This document shows positions 24,108-36,377 of a DNA stretch of 64,000 nt, piece after piece. Position numbers and translations under genes: made by a program. The notes under the pieces were generated by a model. It was not told the origin of the DNA, did no database searches, and saw only the letters and a list, made by a program, of their open reading frames with translations. Every line of letters starts with the position of its first letter. Within the stretch, counting starts at the first letter, position 1. The DNA comes from Lytechinus pictus. Taxonomy: Eukaryota; Echinodermata; Echinoidea; Temnopleuroida; Toxopneustidae. The stretch is taken from NCBI RefSeq assembly GCF_037042905.1, contig NC_087254.1:23537103-23601102 (forward strand), given 5' to 3'.

Positions 24108-24303
24108 ATGGGCGGAAATCTTTCCCCAAAGGTAGGGGACCAGTGGCTGGAAAATTTGACATGCAAAAAAGAAAAAAAGGGGGGGGGGGGTCGATTGTGG
24201 AAGATGTGAACAAAAATAGTAGGGGTGACATTTGATATTGTGCCCCCCTACAATTTTTGGTAGGGGGACGCGTCCCCCTGTCCCCCCTGGGATTTCCGCC
24301 CAT
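24108..24303. mobile_element. foldback with ATGGGCGGAAATC ends
   Basis: ATGGGCGGAAATC at the left is mirrored by GATTTCCGCCCAT at the right. A G12 tract and TAGGGGGACGCGTCCCCCTG give further internal pairing. The element is 196 bp and non-coding, one of several elements here built around oligo-G and oligo-C tracts. Confidence 0.65.
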
Positions 24304-25572
24304 GATTCTACTTCAATCAAGTTTATCATTTTAACCAAAATAGTTGTGAAGTTGAAGAATTGTTTTGTCGCTGTACGGGAAAGCTGCTTTACATCCCTAC
24401 ACAATTTCCTATATATGAACATGCAATCGAGAATATCGTACAAAGGTTTAAAAATATCATCATTTCTGTAATCAATGTTTACACCGGTAGAACCATTGAT
24501 ATGTATATCACTGCAATTATTATTATTCGGGGTTTTTCTTGTTTTTTGCGTTATTGATCTTCTTTTCTTTCGCTGTTTGAAAATTAAGCAGCCAAATAAG
24601 AAAACTAAATTTGAATTAAAATTTTTATTCGACTATCAAAACGTGTCTTTAAAAATTAATGAAATAATTCATGGACAATCAAACAATTATCATAATTCAT
24701 GTATTTTGATAGAATGTTTAGCCCAATCATTGGGAATAGTTTTGTTGTGGCATATCCTCATACCTAAATGAACAGGAGACATTGGATAACATAGTGAAAA
24801 AATTGACCTAATTCAAATAATACCAATCAAAACATTCCGTTCTATGAGGTATAACAGTTGCTCATCCCGAGACATGTGATATTGCAATATTGTGTGAAAA
24901 CTTTCATATGAAATTGCAAATTGTCCGATAAATTTCTGGATAGAATGTAACTTCTTTGATAATTATTTGTGAATCATTTATTCAATGTATATCATATTGG
25001 TTGTGAAATTTGAAAATTTTCAAACATGTCAGCCATAACTTGGCTTTAAATGGGTACACATAATTGTCATGGTATATAGAATAGCAAATGATTGGCTGGT
25101 TTAGTTTCTAGGAAGAACTGTAGCCTAGATAGGCATGCATATGGCAGAAGACGGTGAGACTAAATATACCTAATATCATAGGGATAATACCAAATTGTTT
25201 GGAACAAAATAATCATTCATGACGCACAATTCTGTGATTTCAAAGAAAAGTAAAATGATAATTAAGAACAGACTGTTTTATATTACTCATCCGATAGTCG
25301 GCGAATTTGACTTTTCAAAGTATTGCTTGACCAGGATGAATTCCAGAAAATATTACTTTCCTGAAACAGATCGGAATTTCCAGCTGATAATTGGTTTTGG
25401 ACCCTGACAATTTTTAATCTGCAAGATTTCCCAAATGAATGGATTTTCATAGCAACAACTGATTGCTTATACAGAAATGCCAAGTGATGACCGTCTGGCC
25501 ATTTTGTATTGATCTTTTTAGGAAAAACATATTTCTCGAGAAAAACAACAGTAATCAACTCTCAATATATTA
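24304..25572. other. AT-rich sequence, nothing assigned
   Basis: No coding segment, RNA gene or repeated structure could be supported. Confidence 0.3.
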
Positions 25573-26092
25573 TACACTCTAAAAAACGAAGAGCTAATTT
25601 AGCTCTTCAAGGGCGTGTATAGTGACTGCACTTCGGAGTGCTGATTTGTCTAGTTCAAATTTGAACGAGAAAAATCATAATAAATAATATAACAATAATA
25701 TTCCTCATTATATAGCGCTTAACATATAGGAACGACGTCTCTAAGCGCTTTACAGATATATTATTACCCCGGTCATCGGATCCTTGCATGCCCGCATACA
25801 ATGTATGCGCCTTCTCCACTCCCTGGGGAGCATTCCAGCAAGAGTTCCAAGACTCATTTGCTAGGCATACTACATATAGGCTTTCGCATCCTACCGGGTA
25901 CCCATTTAACACCTGAGTGGAGAGTGGCAAATTGTGGATTGACGGCTTGCTAAAGGACGCTAGGCCATAGTGGAATTCGAACACACGACCCTCTGATTAC
26001 GAGAGTCAGAACCGCTACACCACGGCGCTTCCACTGGTCAATATACACGCTCTCTAAGAGCTAAATTATAGCTCTTCGTTTTTTAGAGTGTA
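25573..26092. mobile_element. TA-flanked CACTCTAAAAAACG foldback, split by a SINE
   Basis: The left end TACACTCTAAAAAACGAAGA plus GCTAATTTAGCTCTT is mirrored by AAGAGCTAAATTATAGC, then TCTTCGTTTTTTAGAGTGTA, giving inverted termini of about 35 bp. The outermost TA on both sides fits a TA target duplication. The element is non-autonomous. A complete tRNA-type SINE occupies 25678-26030, so the original element was only about 165 bp. The terminal CACTCTRAA is shared with the element at 29414-29649. Confidence 0.75.
25678..26030 (-). repeat. tRNA-type SINE, best-preserved copy
   Basis: On the minus strand it begins at 26030 with AAGCGCCGTGGTGTAGCGGT, a tRNA-like 5' part with an A box. A B-box-like GTGTTCGAATTCC stretch follows. 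The body holds CACTCTCCACTCAGGTGT and GGTACCCGGTAGG, and the 3' part holds TAAAGCGCTTAGAGAC and GCGCTATATAATGAGG before an AT-rich tail. Pol III transcription from the internal boxes and mobilisation by a LINE are expected for this class. Related copies lie at 9905-10080, 12866-13195 and in part at about 4585-4640. Confidence 0.75.
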
Positions 26093-26372
26093 TGGGATTG
26101 CCATGATACTATAGGCCTACAGTTGTCTCTTTATTATATCACAAAGAGAACTTTTGACATTTATTACAACAAAAATACCAATTATCTTCGCTACGGGGGA
26201 AGGAAGAGGCGACCAACTATATGATTTCAAAGCAGTCAAAATAAAAGTGAAGAATGGTGAAACACGTTATCGAAGAGGAAAAATAATTCCCCTTTAACTT
26301 GTCGATGGCCCCCTCTCAAAATACCTCGCGTCGTCCATTTCGTCCTCCTTCCTTATTTGTTATTGCCGTTAC

Positions 26373-26573
26373 CATTGGCGCACAGATGGCGGGGTTGATT
26401 GTGGGCATGGGCCCCACAATACATTTCAAGACCAAGGGAAAAAACAATAAAAAGAAAGGAAAGGAAAAGAAAAGGGTGAAATATGAAATTATTTTCTGAA
26501 TATTATGTGAACATTGAAAATTCTCTGCCATATTTGGCCCCTCAAAATATTTGCTTCATTATATACGCCACTG
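26373..26573. mobile_element. CAGTGGCGTA-ended element, copy A
   Basis: The left end is a diverged CATTGGCGCA and the right end is TACGCCACTG. The interior shares GTGAAATATGAAATTATTTTCTGAATATTATG-type sequence (in pieces) with the copies at 38132-38396, 41471-41775, 43440-43710 and 59679-59888. No ORF of its own. Confidence 0.55.
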
Positions 26574-28133
26574 ACCGCTCCCATTTCCTCGCAGAACAAA
26601 ATTAATGGTCGATCCATAGCTTATGTCAGACACATTTGTCCCCCCCCCCCCCAAAAAAAAAAAAAAAAAAAAGCCAGCGCCAATTCTTCCCCCTTCTAGA
26701 GGTTTATGATTGGGGCCTTTCTTACCAGTTTGCTGTTTTCTAATAATTGCTTGGTAAGCTTGAAATCTATTGGGTCAAATTCATTGCCCAATACAATATT
26801 CATTGCTATATTTGTGAGTAGGAAAAAATATTGAGCAAAATTTACATTGCCTACATGGTTATTAATCATATAGGAATACTATTAAGCTATATTATCATCA
26901 ATTTTGACATTTTCCAAACTCCGGATGTGAAATGCAGAAGCTGACTAAACAAAAGAAATAGATAAGTAATTGTTCGTTTATATTATCTCACAAATATCAC
27001 AATAATATAAAAGTGGCAAATTTGTCCTGTGTATTCGAATTATGTATATATATATACATATATACAAAAAACTTTTTGCCTAAGTGGATTATCTTCGAGT
27101 CTATCCTCTTGTTCTCCTTTTTTAGTTGAATTCCGCCCAGGGTCTATCCAATCACAATCGGCGCTCATTATCTGCAACCCCCCCCCCCACACACACACAC
27201 ACACACACTTTTCCCCCTATCTCTTGAACTAAATCTACTGTATATTATCTTTCATGAGCCATGGAGGTAAACATTTAAGAGTTTCGACACGTCTCCTTGA
27301 ATCAACACGTTCACTAATGTATGGGATACTACATCGGACTTTACTTCCTCAAATCTAATGAGATCACTTGATTAATAAACAATCAACCAAAATTAAGCAT
27401 TGTCGGTTGATTATAGACGCGGATGTATAGGCCTAACTTGGCAAGTCTATTTGACTCATACTAGTAATTGTTCGTTTGTATTTTTCTCGCTTTGGCAGTA
27501 TGATAATGTGTGCTTATTGTTTTTCTTATCGTTTTTCTCACGGGGAAGATGTATTCTTGTCAAATTATCTAACTGACTTTAGGCATCGAAGTGTTGGTTA
27601 TCAATCATCGCATTTTGCCTTCAGGATTTTCTCTCTTTTTGTCAATCCCCAATGTTTCAAGATTATGAAAATTGAACATTCATTTTCCAACACACTTTTC
27701 GCATTCACTATAGGGGATCGAGGAATAATTTCATTTAATGGTTGTGAAAAGTTGCGTTGATTTTGTTGAAATATAAAGTGGGTCTAGAATATATCTGTAG
27801 AAAGTTAGTTGCTAAAGTGAACATTCGTGCTTCCTGAATATTTGTAAATTTACATTTAATCATAGATAACTATAGTATTGATTTATTTTCTAAGATCAAG
27901 TCGATAAGTAGATGTAAGTCAGGGAACGATTCGTGAGCTATAGGGCCGAGATTGTAAGTCGAAGGAACGAGTTGGGTGAAATAATATATTGAGCAGAGTC
28001 ACCATACGGATTCCGTACAACCATGATATAACCCTGTTCAATTTTATGGTATGCGGTTACACCAAAGAAACCGTCTCCAATAGTCCGATATTATGTCATT
28101 GGAAATATCTCATTGATTTTGTCAGTCTAAAGG
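26574..28133. other. non-coding, simple repeats only
   Basis: Contains a C12/A19 junction near 26641-26671, a short (TA) tract near 27042 and C10 plus (CA)n at 27180-27208. No gene is supported. Confidence 0.35.
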
Positions 28134-29130
28134 CCCCCTCACACCTAACCGAACTGCCTGAAATATGCCTTGCGATGGCTGGCGAAAGGCATTTTTTAAA
28201 TCGTTTTCAATGGTAACTGATAGTAAATCATATTTGCCCTTCTTGTTTGGGTTCGTACTGTTCGTACACCTTCTGAACTAACAGCTGCGATTATTCAAAT
28301 TCGCGCGGAAAGTTTGAACATTTGAATATTGCAATCACTAATGCTAAGAAGATCCTTCCATTAGCAATGCGACAAGGATGTGTGATGTCACATGTGAACA
28401 ACTTTCCCTTTGATGGACTATAAAATACCCTAAAAATGTATCTTTTTGCTTTTTCTTTTTGTGATACAAACTCTTTATCCATGATGTATCCTTTAAAAAT
28501 CTGTATTACATGCCCTCCTCTAGAAAGAACACATGATCTACTGATAGATTTGATAAAAGAGACAATTTAAGTGAAATATATACTAAAGTAATGGGTAGAG
28601 TTGTTCACAAGTGACATCACACATCTTTGTCGTATTGTCAATTTGAGGATCTCAATAGCATTAGTGATCGCAATATTCATATGCTCATAACTTTCTCATT
28701 GTCCGATTTTTCTCAAACTTTCGTTGATCTGTTTCTTTTATTTTTCTGTTTTCACACAAGCTATCTTGTTTCAAAGGTTTCATTCTCCTTTAACGAAGCA
28801 ACACGATGACACAAACTACAAGAACGCCCGATCTATTCCCTCGTCTTCGTTTCTAATCACACGCCATATCAAACCATTGCTCACTGTTCTTTCGTCTTAT
28901 AGGGTAATATCAACCCTTCGCTCGCCTTCGGCTGCAATTTATTCAAAGAGGTGAACCGAAAATCGATATCCTTCGCTTACCGTTCGTTGATAAAATTTGA
29001 CAAAAGTTACTGATCGCATGATTTGACGGAAAATTTATTTAAATTTCTTGAATTCGCGTCCATTTCGTGCATTTTTCAAATTCGTCACCCTTCGTCCGCC
29101 TTCATTCGGTCAGGTGTGAGGGGGGGGGGG
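28134..29130. mobile_element. 1-kb element with CCCCCTCACACCTRACCGAA inverted termini
   Basis: The left terminus CCCCCTCACACCTAACCGAA is mirrored at the right by TTCGGTCAGGTGTGAGGGGG. A second large fold lies inside (about 28300-28700): AATATTGCAATCACTAATGC and GTGTGATGTCACATGTGAAC on the left are answered by GTTCACAAGTGACATCACAC and GCATTAGTGATCGCAATATT on the right. The open frames across it are not conserved coding sequence. It is either one large foldback or a foldback nested in another. Confidence 0.6.
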
Positions 29131-29413
29131 CTTAATGTCAGTGCGACTGGGGTACAAAATCCATCGGCAATGAAAAGAAATCACCGCCCCTGTTTTATAT
29201 ACTAGAGTATGTACTTTGTCAATTGCAACTTCATTTTCAATTTCTATTTCAATGTCAATTTCAATTTAATTTTTCATTTCCATTCTATTTTTATTTAATT
29301 TTAATTTTCACTTTCATTTTCTATTTCAATTGTTATTTTTAATTATTCAACTTCAATTCCTCAATTTGTTAGTCCAATGAATTGGACCTTTCGTTTTGCT
29401 CTCACAATGCTAA

Positions 29414-29649
29414 TACACTCTGAATTCCAAGGATTTAACATAAATCCAGATCGGCTGTGAATAGTGACTAGCCGAATATAAGATTTAGAATTAAACCTTG
29501 TTGATTCAAATATAAATCTAAGAGATTTGAATTTAAATCTTTTGAGCTTTAAAAGTTAATCCTTAAGATTTAGAATAGATTTAAAATTCGGCTGGTCACT
29601 ATTCACAGCCGATCTGGATTTATTTTAAATCCTTGGAATTTAGAGTGTA
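29414..29649. mobile_element. TA-flanked 236-bp foldback, CACTCTRAATTCC termini
   Basis: The left arm TACACTCTGAATTCCAAGGA continues through ATCCAGATCGGCTGTGAATAG and is mirrored almost perfectly by the right arm ending TCCTTGGAATTTAGAGTGTA. Arms are about 65 bp with a loop of about 100 bp. Few mismatches suggest a young copy. It shares CACTCTRAA termini with the element at 25573-26092 but not the interior. Confidence 0.8.
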
Positions 29650-31682
29650 CATGTATATGAAATTATGATAAGGGTATAATATCAATCAGGAATTAAATGA
29701 CTACAGTTAGGAATGAGATTTTTAAATTATTTTTTAAAGAAATGTTGGTAAATGTTGGTAATTGGCGATTCCTGCGCTGCACCCCCCTCCTCTTGCAATC
29801 ATAATGCTATTAGTTTAGAACCCGACGCTCTCGTCTCACGTAAGAAGACCGAATTAGAAAACCCATGATGAAACGAGAGGATCTGGTTGGTTGTAAGCCC
29901 CGAGTGAGTGTATGGAAATCATTATGAAAAAGTGTAAATCCACTGCTCACTCAGCGCTGTTGCGTTGTAACCAATTATTTTTGTTGAAACCCAATTCTAT
30001 ATTAAAGCCTTTCTGTTTTTTTTTTCAAAGATTCATTTCTTTACATGAAGCTGGACTGTCAACATTCCAATTTTTGATGAGTGCTTGTAGTGGCCTTTTT
30101 TTAACCATTGATTCTTTGCGAAAAGAATGAAATATACAATTCCATATATTCATTCCACCCCTCTCGGTAATAATTTCATTATTATGTATAAAAAGCCTCG
30201 GTTATATTTTATATAATTGGTTGCATATGGGAAAATTTCATATGTAGATGATATCCTGAAATTTTCTGTCTCTTACATCCATAATAAAATAACAAAAAGA
30301 AGGTAGAAATGCGCAATTTTGACAGTTCTACGAGTCCTGATACACACCAAACAAGGTATTACAAAATAGTTTAAACAATAACTGCGGCAGAAATTAAATT
30401 GTTACTATGGTAACGTTCAATTACTTCGTAAAAATTCAATTGGGAAACATATTTTCTCTTTATATAAGATGAAAATATGATAGTTGCTATGGTAACATTT
30501 TTTGCAAACAAATAAGTGAATGACTGAGAGAAATGTAATTCTGTTTAACGTAAATTAAAAATGAAAAGGAATTTTAAAAAATGTGTCCACTCGTTGTGGT
30601 CAGTACGGCTAAGCTACAAGGGTACGAAGTTGTTTATTTCTTATAACATCTTCAAGTGTATAATAGGAAGGAATGAAGACTCCCCGAAAGATAGAAAGAG
30701 AGAGAGAGTGGGGGAGGGGCAAGATAAAAGTAAATTTTTATTTTAAAAAATTTGGACCAGATATAAATTTGGTGGAATCTGATATAGCTGCTATAAATAT
30801 AACGACATTCATTGTGAACAGAGTTATTAAAGAATATATTGGGGAAAATGTCACAGCACATTCATATTGTCTATTTATCACATTTACTAGCTAATCAACT
30901 CAATAATTATGTGGCAATGACAACAGCCATAGACAGTGATCAGTGCCCACCCATCCTAACATGTGAGGGGGGAGCAAAAGAAAACAAGGTCTGTTTTAAT
31001 TTGTATAATAATAGAAAGCATCGAAATATCTCGTAGTCCTTTCTTTTTCCTTCTATGAATATAGCTGGACCGCCGACAATGTATGTAGCACTGATTTGTG
31101 AAAAGAAGCAACAAATGAGTTACATATAACTTTATTAATTCACATCCTATTTTTAATGAAAATTTCATGGTTACGTTTGTTCGATTTTTCTTTCCGAGGA
31201 GAAGTATAGACGTGGCCTTTAATAGTTGGAAGAAGGCAAACATTTCTGGATAGACGTGCCTTAAAAGGTATAATTATGACCCTTCGATTTTTCCAAATAT
31301 TAAGCATGTTAACCATCGATCGATCTCTCGACTTGGAAAAAAACAAGTGGAAATCAATAAATGGTTGAAATAAACCTTGACCTTTTCCATCATCTGTTCA
31401 TGCTCCAAAATTTCCGATTTGATCTCAGATGCGAATGATAAGCAATAGTTTCGAGGTGATTTTATTTGAAGGATATTACCCAACAGATTAATGATGTCGT
31501 ACAAGATTTTTCTTTTATGCTTTGGTTCGATTGATAATAACAACAGCGCCAACAAACAGAATTAATATACTGTTGTATTAACGATAGTAATAACAATGAT
31601 AATACAAATAAATTTATTTCTATATTAGTGCTTTTAATACGATTTATATCACGGCGTTTTGCAATTATGATGCAATTAAAGA

Positions 31683-31714
<32 letters not shown>

Positions 31715-32340
31715 CCATAATAAAATTGATAATCATATATTCTAAATGTACCATAGGTAAGGGATTAAGTTGAATGTACATTTTAGATGTACATATATAC
31801 ATGTATATAATTGTTCCCTCTTTATTTAAACAAGGTGATACCAAAGGCAACAGTCGGAAGCTCCAAGATAATTACACAAACGAGGGACAGAGCTTGAAAA
31901 GAATCAACAAAATAATTTAATTTTACTTTTTAGCGAAGCAAAGGATTTTGATTATACAAACGGACCTGCTTGGAGTATGTATTGCTCTATGTACAGTTTA
32001 CATGAAGAACTCTGAACTTGATGCGGAATTGAACTTTAAAAAAGAGGAAGAAAACATGAACATAAAAAATAAAGATGTAGCAACCATTTACTGTCAATAG
32101 TCAATCTGACTAATTAATAATTATTTTTAAAATTATCGAATTTCAAGATGAAATAACCAGTCCGTGTGTTTCATCGTTGAACAAAGGTTTAATACAAACT
32201 TTTTAATCATGTTAATGTTGAACATTTTTTTTTTAGAACACAAAACGTGTACTTTATTCTTTGCAGATGCATTGGCGTATAACATTAATACATGATTATT
32301 CATATACAAACAATATTCTATCGTGTTAGAAATTATGTTA
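29650..32340. other. AT-rich intergenic sequence with short microsatellites
   Basis: Only a (GA)n tract at about 31679-31714 and degenerate AT-rich stretches were seen. Just left of this block, 29220-29350 is a TTTCAATTTC-type pyrimidine-rich degenerate repeat. No gene is supported. Confidence 0.35.
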
Positions 32341-32358
32341 ACATGTATATTATATGTA

Positions 32359-32361
32359 AAT

Positions 32362-32393
<32 letters not shown>

Positions 32394-32396
32394 TAT

Positions 32397-32446
<50 letters not shown>

Positions 32447-32530
32447 CAAACACATGTGTGTATATACATACATACATATATATACATATATATATATATA
32501 TTGTATGTATGTATGTATATACACACATGT
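32359..32530. repeat. (TA)n / (TACA)n microsatellite
   Basis: A long TATATA tract with ACATACAT interruptions, itself near-palindromic. The Tyr/Ile frames on both strands are artefacts. Confidence 0.9.
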
Positions 32531-32544
32531 GTTTGTATAATTAA

Positions 32545-35500
32545 CGGAAGAGCTCTCACTGCACTATCCAATCAGTAATATTATACCTGTTGTTATTATG
32601 CGCAGGAAGATTAATGCATATCCTTCCTTTAAGCTACTTTCATAATCCATCAGGTATACTCCTTATTGAAACCTTTAAAAAGGATCTTTGTTGCCCCCTG
32701 GAAATCTTTTGAAAGCAAGCTTATGACTTCCATCTTATAATAATTGGCGGCTGCATCAACCAGAATGAAGATACATTTGGGAAAGGTTTCTCTACATGTC
32801 ATACGTATGTAGTCATTTTATTCCAACCTCTGACTTCACATGCTGAATATATCAATTCCAGCTATACATGTATTGTCCTATATGGCGGCAAATAGTTTTG
32901 AGAGTTATGAGATTTTGAGGAAATGGCATCCACTTACTGCAATCGATCGTATAGATTCGCTGTTGGCTTATCGATTTATTCAAACTGAAAATATGAAACT
33001 AAATAGCGAATTATGATGAGCACGATGTTACGGATGATACAGTACGGATGCAGAGTATTTACTTTCATTGTCCGATTAATCGATTTTCTCTTATTTGGCA
33101 ACGTCTTCCAGCAAATCGCTTCAGGTTTTATTTTGGGAAAAATCAAAGCCAAAGACAGTCATGAATATTCAAAGTACGATCAAGTTTCTTCTTTGCGTCA
33201 GTCAGCGATGGAAATTGAGGTCACAAGCAGATAATATTTTAGGGCCAGGATTTATGCTCGATTTCATGAAAGAAAAGACGAGACATTTAAAAAGAAATGT
33301 ATCTCCCATAATGTTGAGGTCCCACTGGCTAAAGATTTGGGTTTGACGAAAGATACCTATTATATTCCTCACCTAGGTCACACTGTGTTGCACCAAACAT
33401 TTTGAGCGGGTAAACTTTTCCTACTTTAAGAAAATCGTATTTTTCGGGTATTTTTTTCAATCAACTCTGTTTAACACGTTTAAGCACTGCCATAGAGTTT
33501 TACATCCAAGTTGAAATACAAATTGTCTGAGGTCAAGTAGATACCTAACAGGGTCATCTAGCATTTCATAATTAATTTCAATTATTTACATTATTGATAA
33601 TTATAGGCCTATGTCGTAAATGAAACGCTGAGAGATGAATCAGATTGTTTAAACAAAAATGTGTATTTATTCAACTGGATTGGATGATTCGAAACGAAAG
33701 TATTTAGAAAAAACTACGTGATGACGTGTGCGTAGGTGCATGGGGGAGAGAGAGGGGGGGGGGGGGATAGAGTAAGGGGGTTCGGGAAACCAACAACGAT
33801 ATGAACGCAAGTGAGAATAAAATAGCCTAAAAGCAATCTTCATCATTCAGCTCACTTTTCATACTAGATAAAACAAACCTGACACACAGGATATCACGAT
33901 ATGACTCACAGAATAATGTACACACAAGTACCTATTCATGCCTCCACTCATATCTAATGAAGATCGTAAAGTCTTATATTGCCAGGGGACTTCAATTTCT
34001 ATCATACTCACTCAAACAGTGTATGTGTTTTTTGTTTTTTAGTTTTCGTCTTACTTTTATCATGTTTATAAATTATATTTCCACCTTCACACAAAGGGTA
34101 CCCCCGAACATGCCCTATCAGTGAGACGCATTCATCTTGATCTGTATCATACCTGGATGCGTAATATGCCTAACGTATCTTTAACTTGTTATTCCTTATC
34201 ATCCCGACCTCTGTCTCCGTGTCTCTCTTTTTTCTCGCTCTGTCTCTCCTTTCCACTCTCTTTCTTTCTCTCTCTCTCACACACCCACACACACACCTTC
34301 CCCTATCCCCACGCTTCTCTTACACAGCCCTCCCCAATTCCTCTCCATCTCTCCCTCTTCCAATTCCATCCTTCTATCCATAATTTTCCAATCACTCTTG
34401 CTCTCCCGCGCCTCCCTCAGAATTCTCGTCCTTATGGCGGCGCTTCGAGCTGTGTCTACAAATACCAAGGTTTTGATATCAACGTACCGACCGGCAGGCC
34501 CATGAGGAAACGGCCAAATGAAATTGAAACGTCCTCAACATGCTCGATGTGACTATTAAGCATGTATCTTATTGCTAAGAAAATATTTTCTATCGGTTCA
34601 TGGCGGAAAAAATACTCGCTTGAGTAACTGAAGGATTAGGAAAAGAGGAGGGAAATAACAAAGGGAAGAGAGTAAAAGGAGTTGAGTTCATCAGGTGCCA
34701 CACTGTATATTTCCACAGAGTGAAGAGTCTTCTTTGATAGAAAACCCAAGCTTGATCAAGTGGTCTATCTCTGTCCAAAAAAAAGGAAAGAAAATGCATT
34801 TTGAAAATAAATTTTGACAGAGGTTTTTCATTTTAATAAACATGTCATTGGCGATTCAAACTTTAGATATACAAGTTTAAGCAGACTTTAAACATGTGTT
34901 TTATGATCTCATCCTACAATAAATCCATACTTGGAGGGAAAATCTTCCTCAGATTTATCGAGATCCTATACAAGGATTTTTAAGGCCGCAAAGGATTGGC
35001 ATAATCATATTTCTTCTTCGAGGTCCACACATGAGCTGAACAAAATGAAAATGATTGCTAGGAAAGAAATCATGCTGCATCACATGGTTAAAGCTTTGCC
35101 TCAGGCGGTGATTTGCTAGATTCAAAAGCTTTCTTAACCTTGTTAGCCATTGTCCACTTCTTGAAAATGAAGGGGAAAACAAGTTCTGATCTATCTCTAG
35201 AGTGCCCTCAATCCGAGCTCGCAGTGTTATTGATTGGTGCATGCGGTTCACCCAGTTTAACTAAAATAATTGTTTTCTGTTCAACCCTGACTAAATCAAT
35301 CAAATGCAAATGAAGGCTGAATAACATCAATGAACGATGAAGACTTTTGGTGAAGACAGAATATGCACGTTGAGTGGGTAAAATATTAGGTAATTGGTAA
35401 ATCAGAAAATTGCCTAAATATTACCATGATTACTCTGCGTTAATAGATAGTTTAAATCACCTGATATTGCAATGGCTAAATATTTATTAAGTGTAAAGAT

Positions 35501-36377
35501 TTCTTTATCGTGTTTAGATGGGGGGGGGGCATGCATTTTTCCTCCTAATTATCTGGTTAGTCCTTCTATCATGGTTATTGATCGTTTCGACATCTTGGGA
35601 AAGCCATCGAAGCGATCATATATATCATTTCTCGTTGACAATATGGCTTGGAGATTGTAAATTAGACTTTCGCTCTATCGAAATAATTTTCTCATTCAAA
35701 TATTTTTAGATGATATTGAAATGGGCATACCTCCAAACATTGGATTTTACAAGTAACTTGTGCTCCTATATTCCAACGAATTTTATTCATCTTTTTTTTA
35801 TATACCTTACAGAAACATCGACTCAGGCTATAGCATTACATTGGTGACTTCTGATGATATCATTGTGGTCACATGACATCAGTCCCACCAATGACTGCGC
35901 TCCATATACTTTCCAGGAGGGAGAAATAATAATTACAATGGAGAGCCAACAACAACCAAGGCCAAGCATTGCGTCTGAATTAGAGCGCTCCAGCTTGAGG
36001 TGCCTGGTTATGATCTCTGAAGTGACGATATGTCGCATGGTGAGGACCATACATCAGTCATTTGATCACGATCTTTAATTGCTTTTCATAACGAGTTCGG
36101 GCTTTACAACACTACAGAGAAATGATTGAAGCTGACATTTATGACGGGGAGAAGAAAGAAAACTTCTCATGGTAAAAACATCGCATTTAGCAAGAGAACT
36201 CCAACAGCACATACCAACCCCTTGCCGCTCACTCCGTGGACAATGAAAGTGATGAAATATCACAGCAAAAATACTACTATGTATAACTCGATCACTGATT
36301 GAAGCTTTTCACAGAAAATGCATTTTTAAATGAACAATAAGAACAAGGGGTAAAATATTGTATCATCTCAGACTAAA
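32545..36377. other. intergenic region upstream of the two-helix membrane gene
   Basis: No exon could be defended. There is a G-rich tract at 33745-33780, a CT/CA-rich tract at 34205-34400 and a G9 run near 35520. A short frame beginning at the ATG at 35938 has moderate coding character and lies about 440 bases upstream of the next gene, but no convincing donor was found. Confidence 0.3.

Noticed and set aside
23770-24135. Asp/Gly-rich 121-residue frame with a hydrophobic start
   Set aside because: Most of it translates the (GAT)n repeat. The hydrophobic start may look like a signal peptide but nothing else supports a gene.
32292-32544. Tyr/Ile-rich open frames on both strands
   Set aside because: They are translations of the (TA)n/(TACA)n microsatellite.
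35938-36078. Possible upstream coding exon (MESQQQPRPSIASELERSS) of the two-helix gene
   Set aside because: No good donor follows, the reading frame ends at a nearby stop and the opposite strand is also open. Left as unproven.
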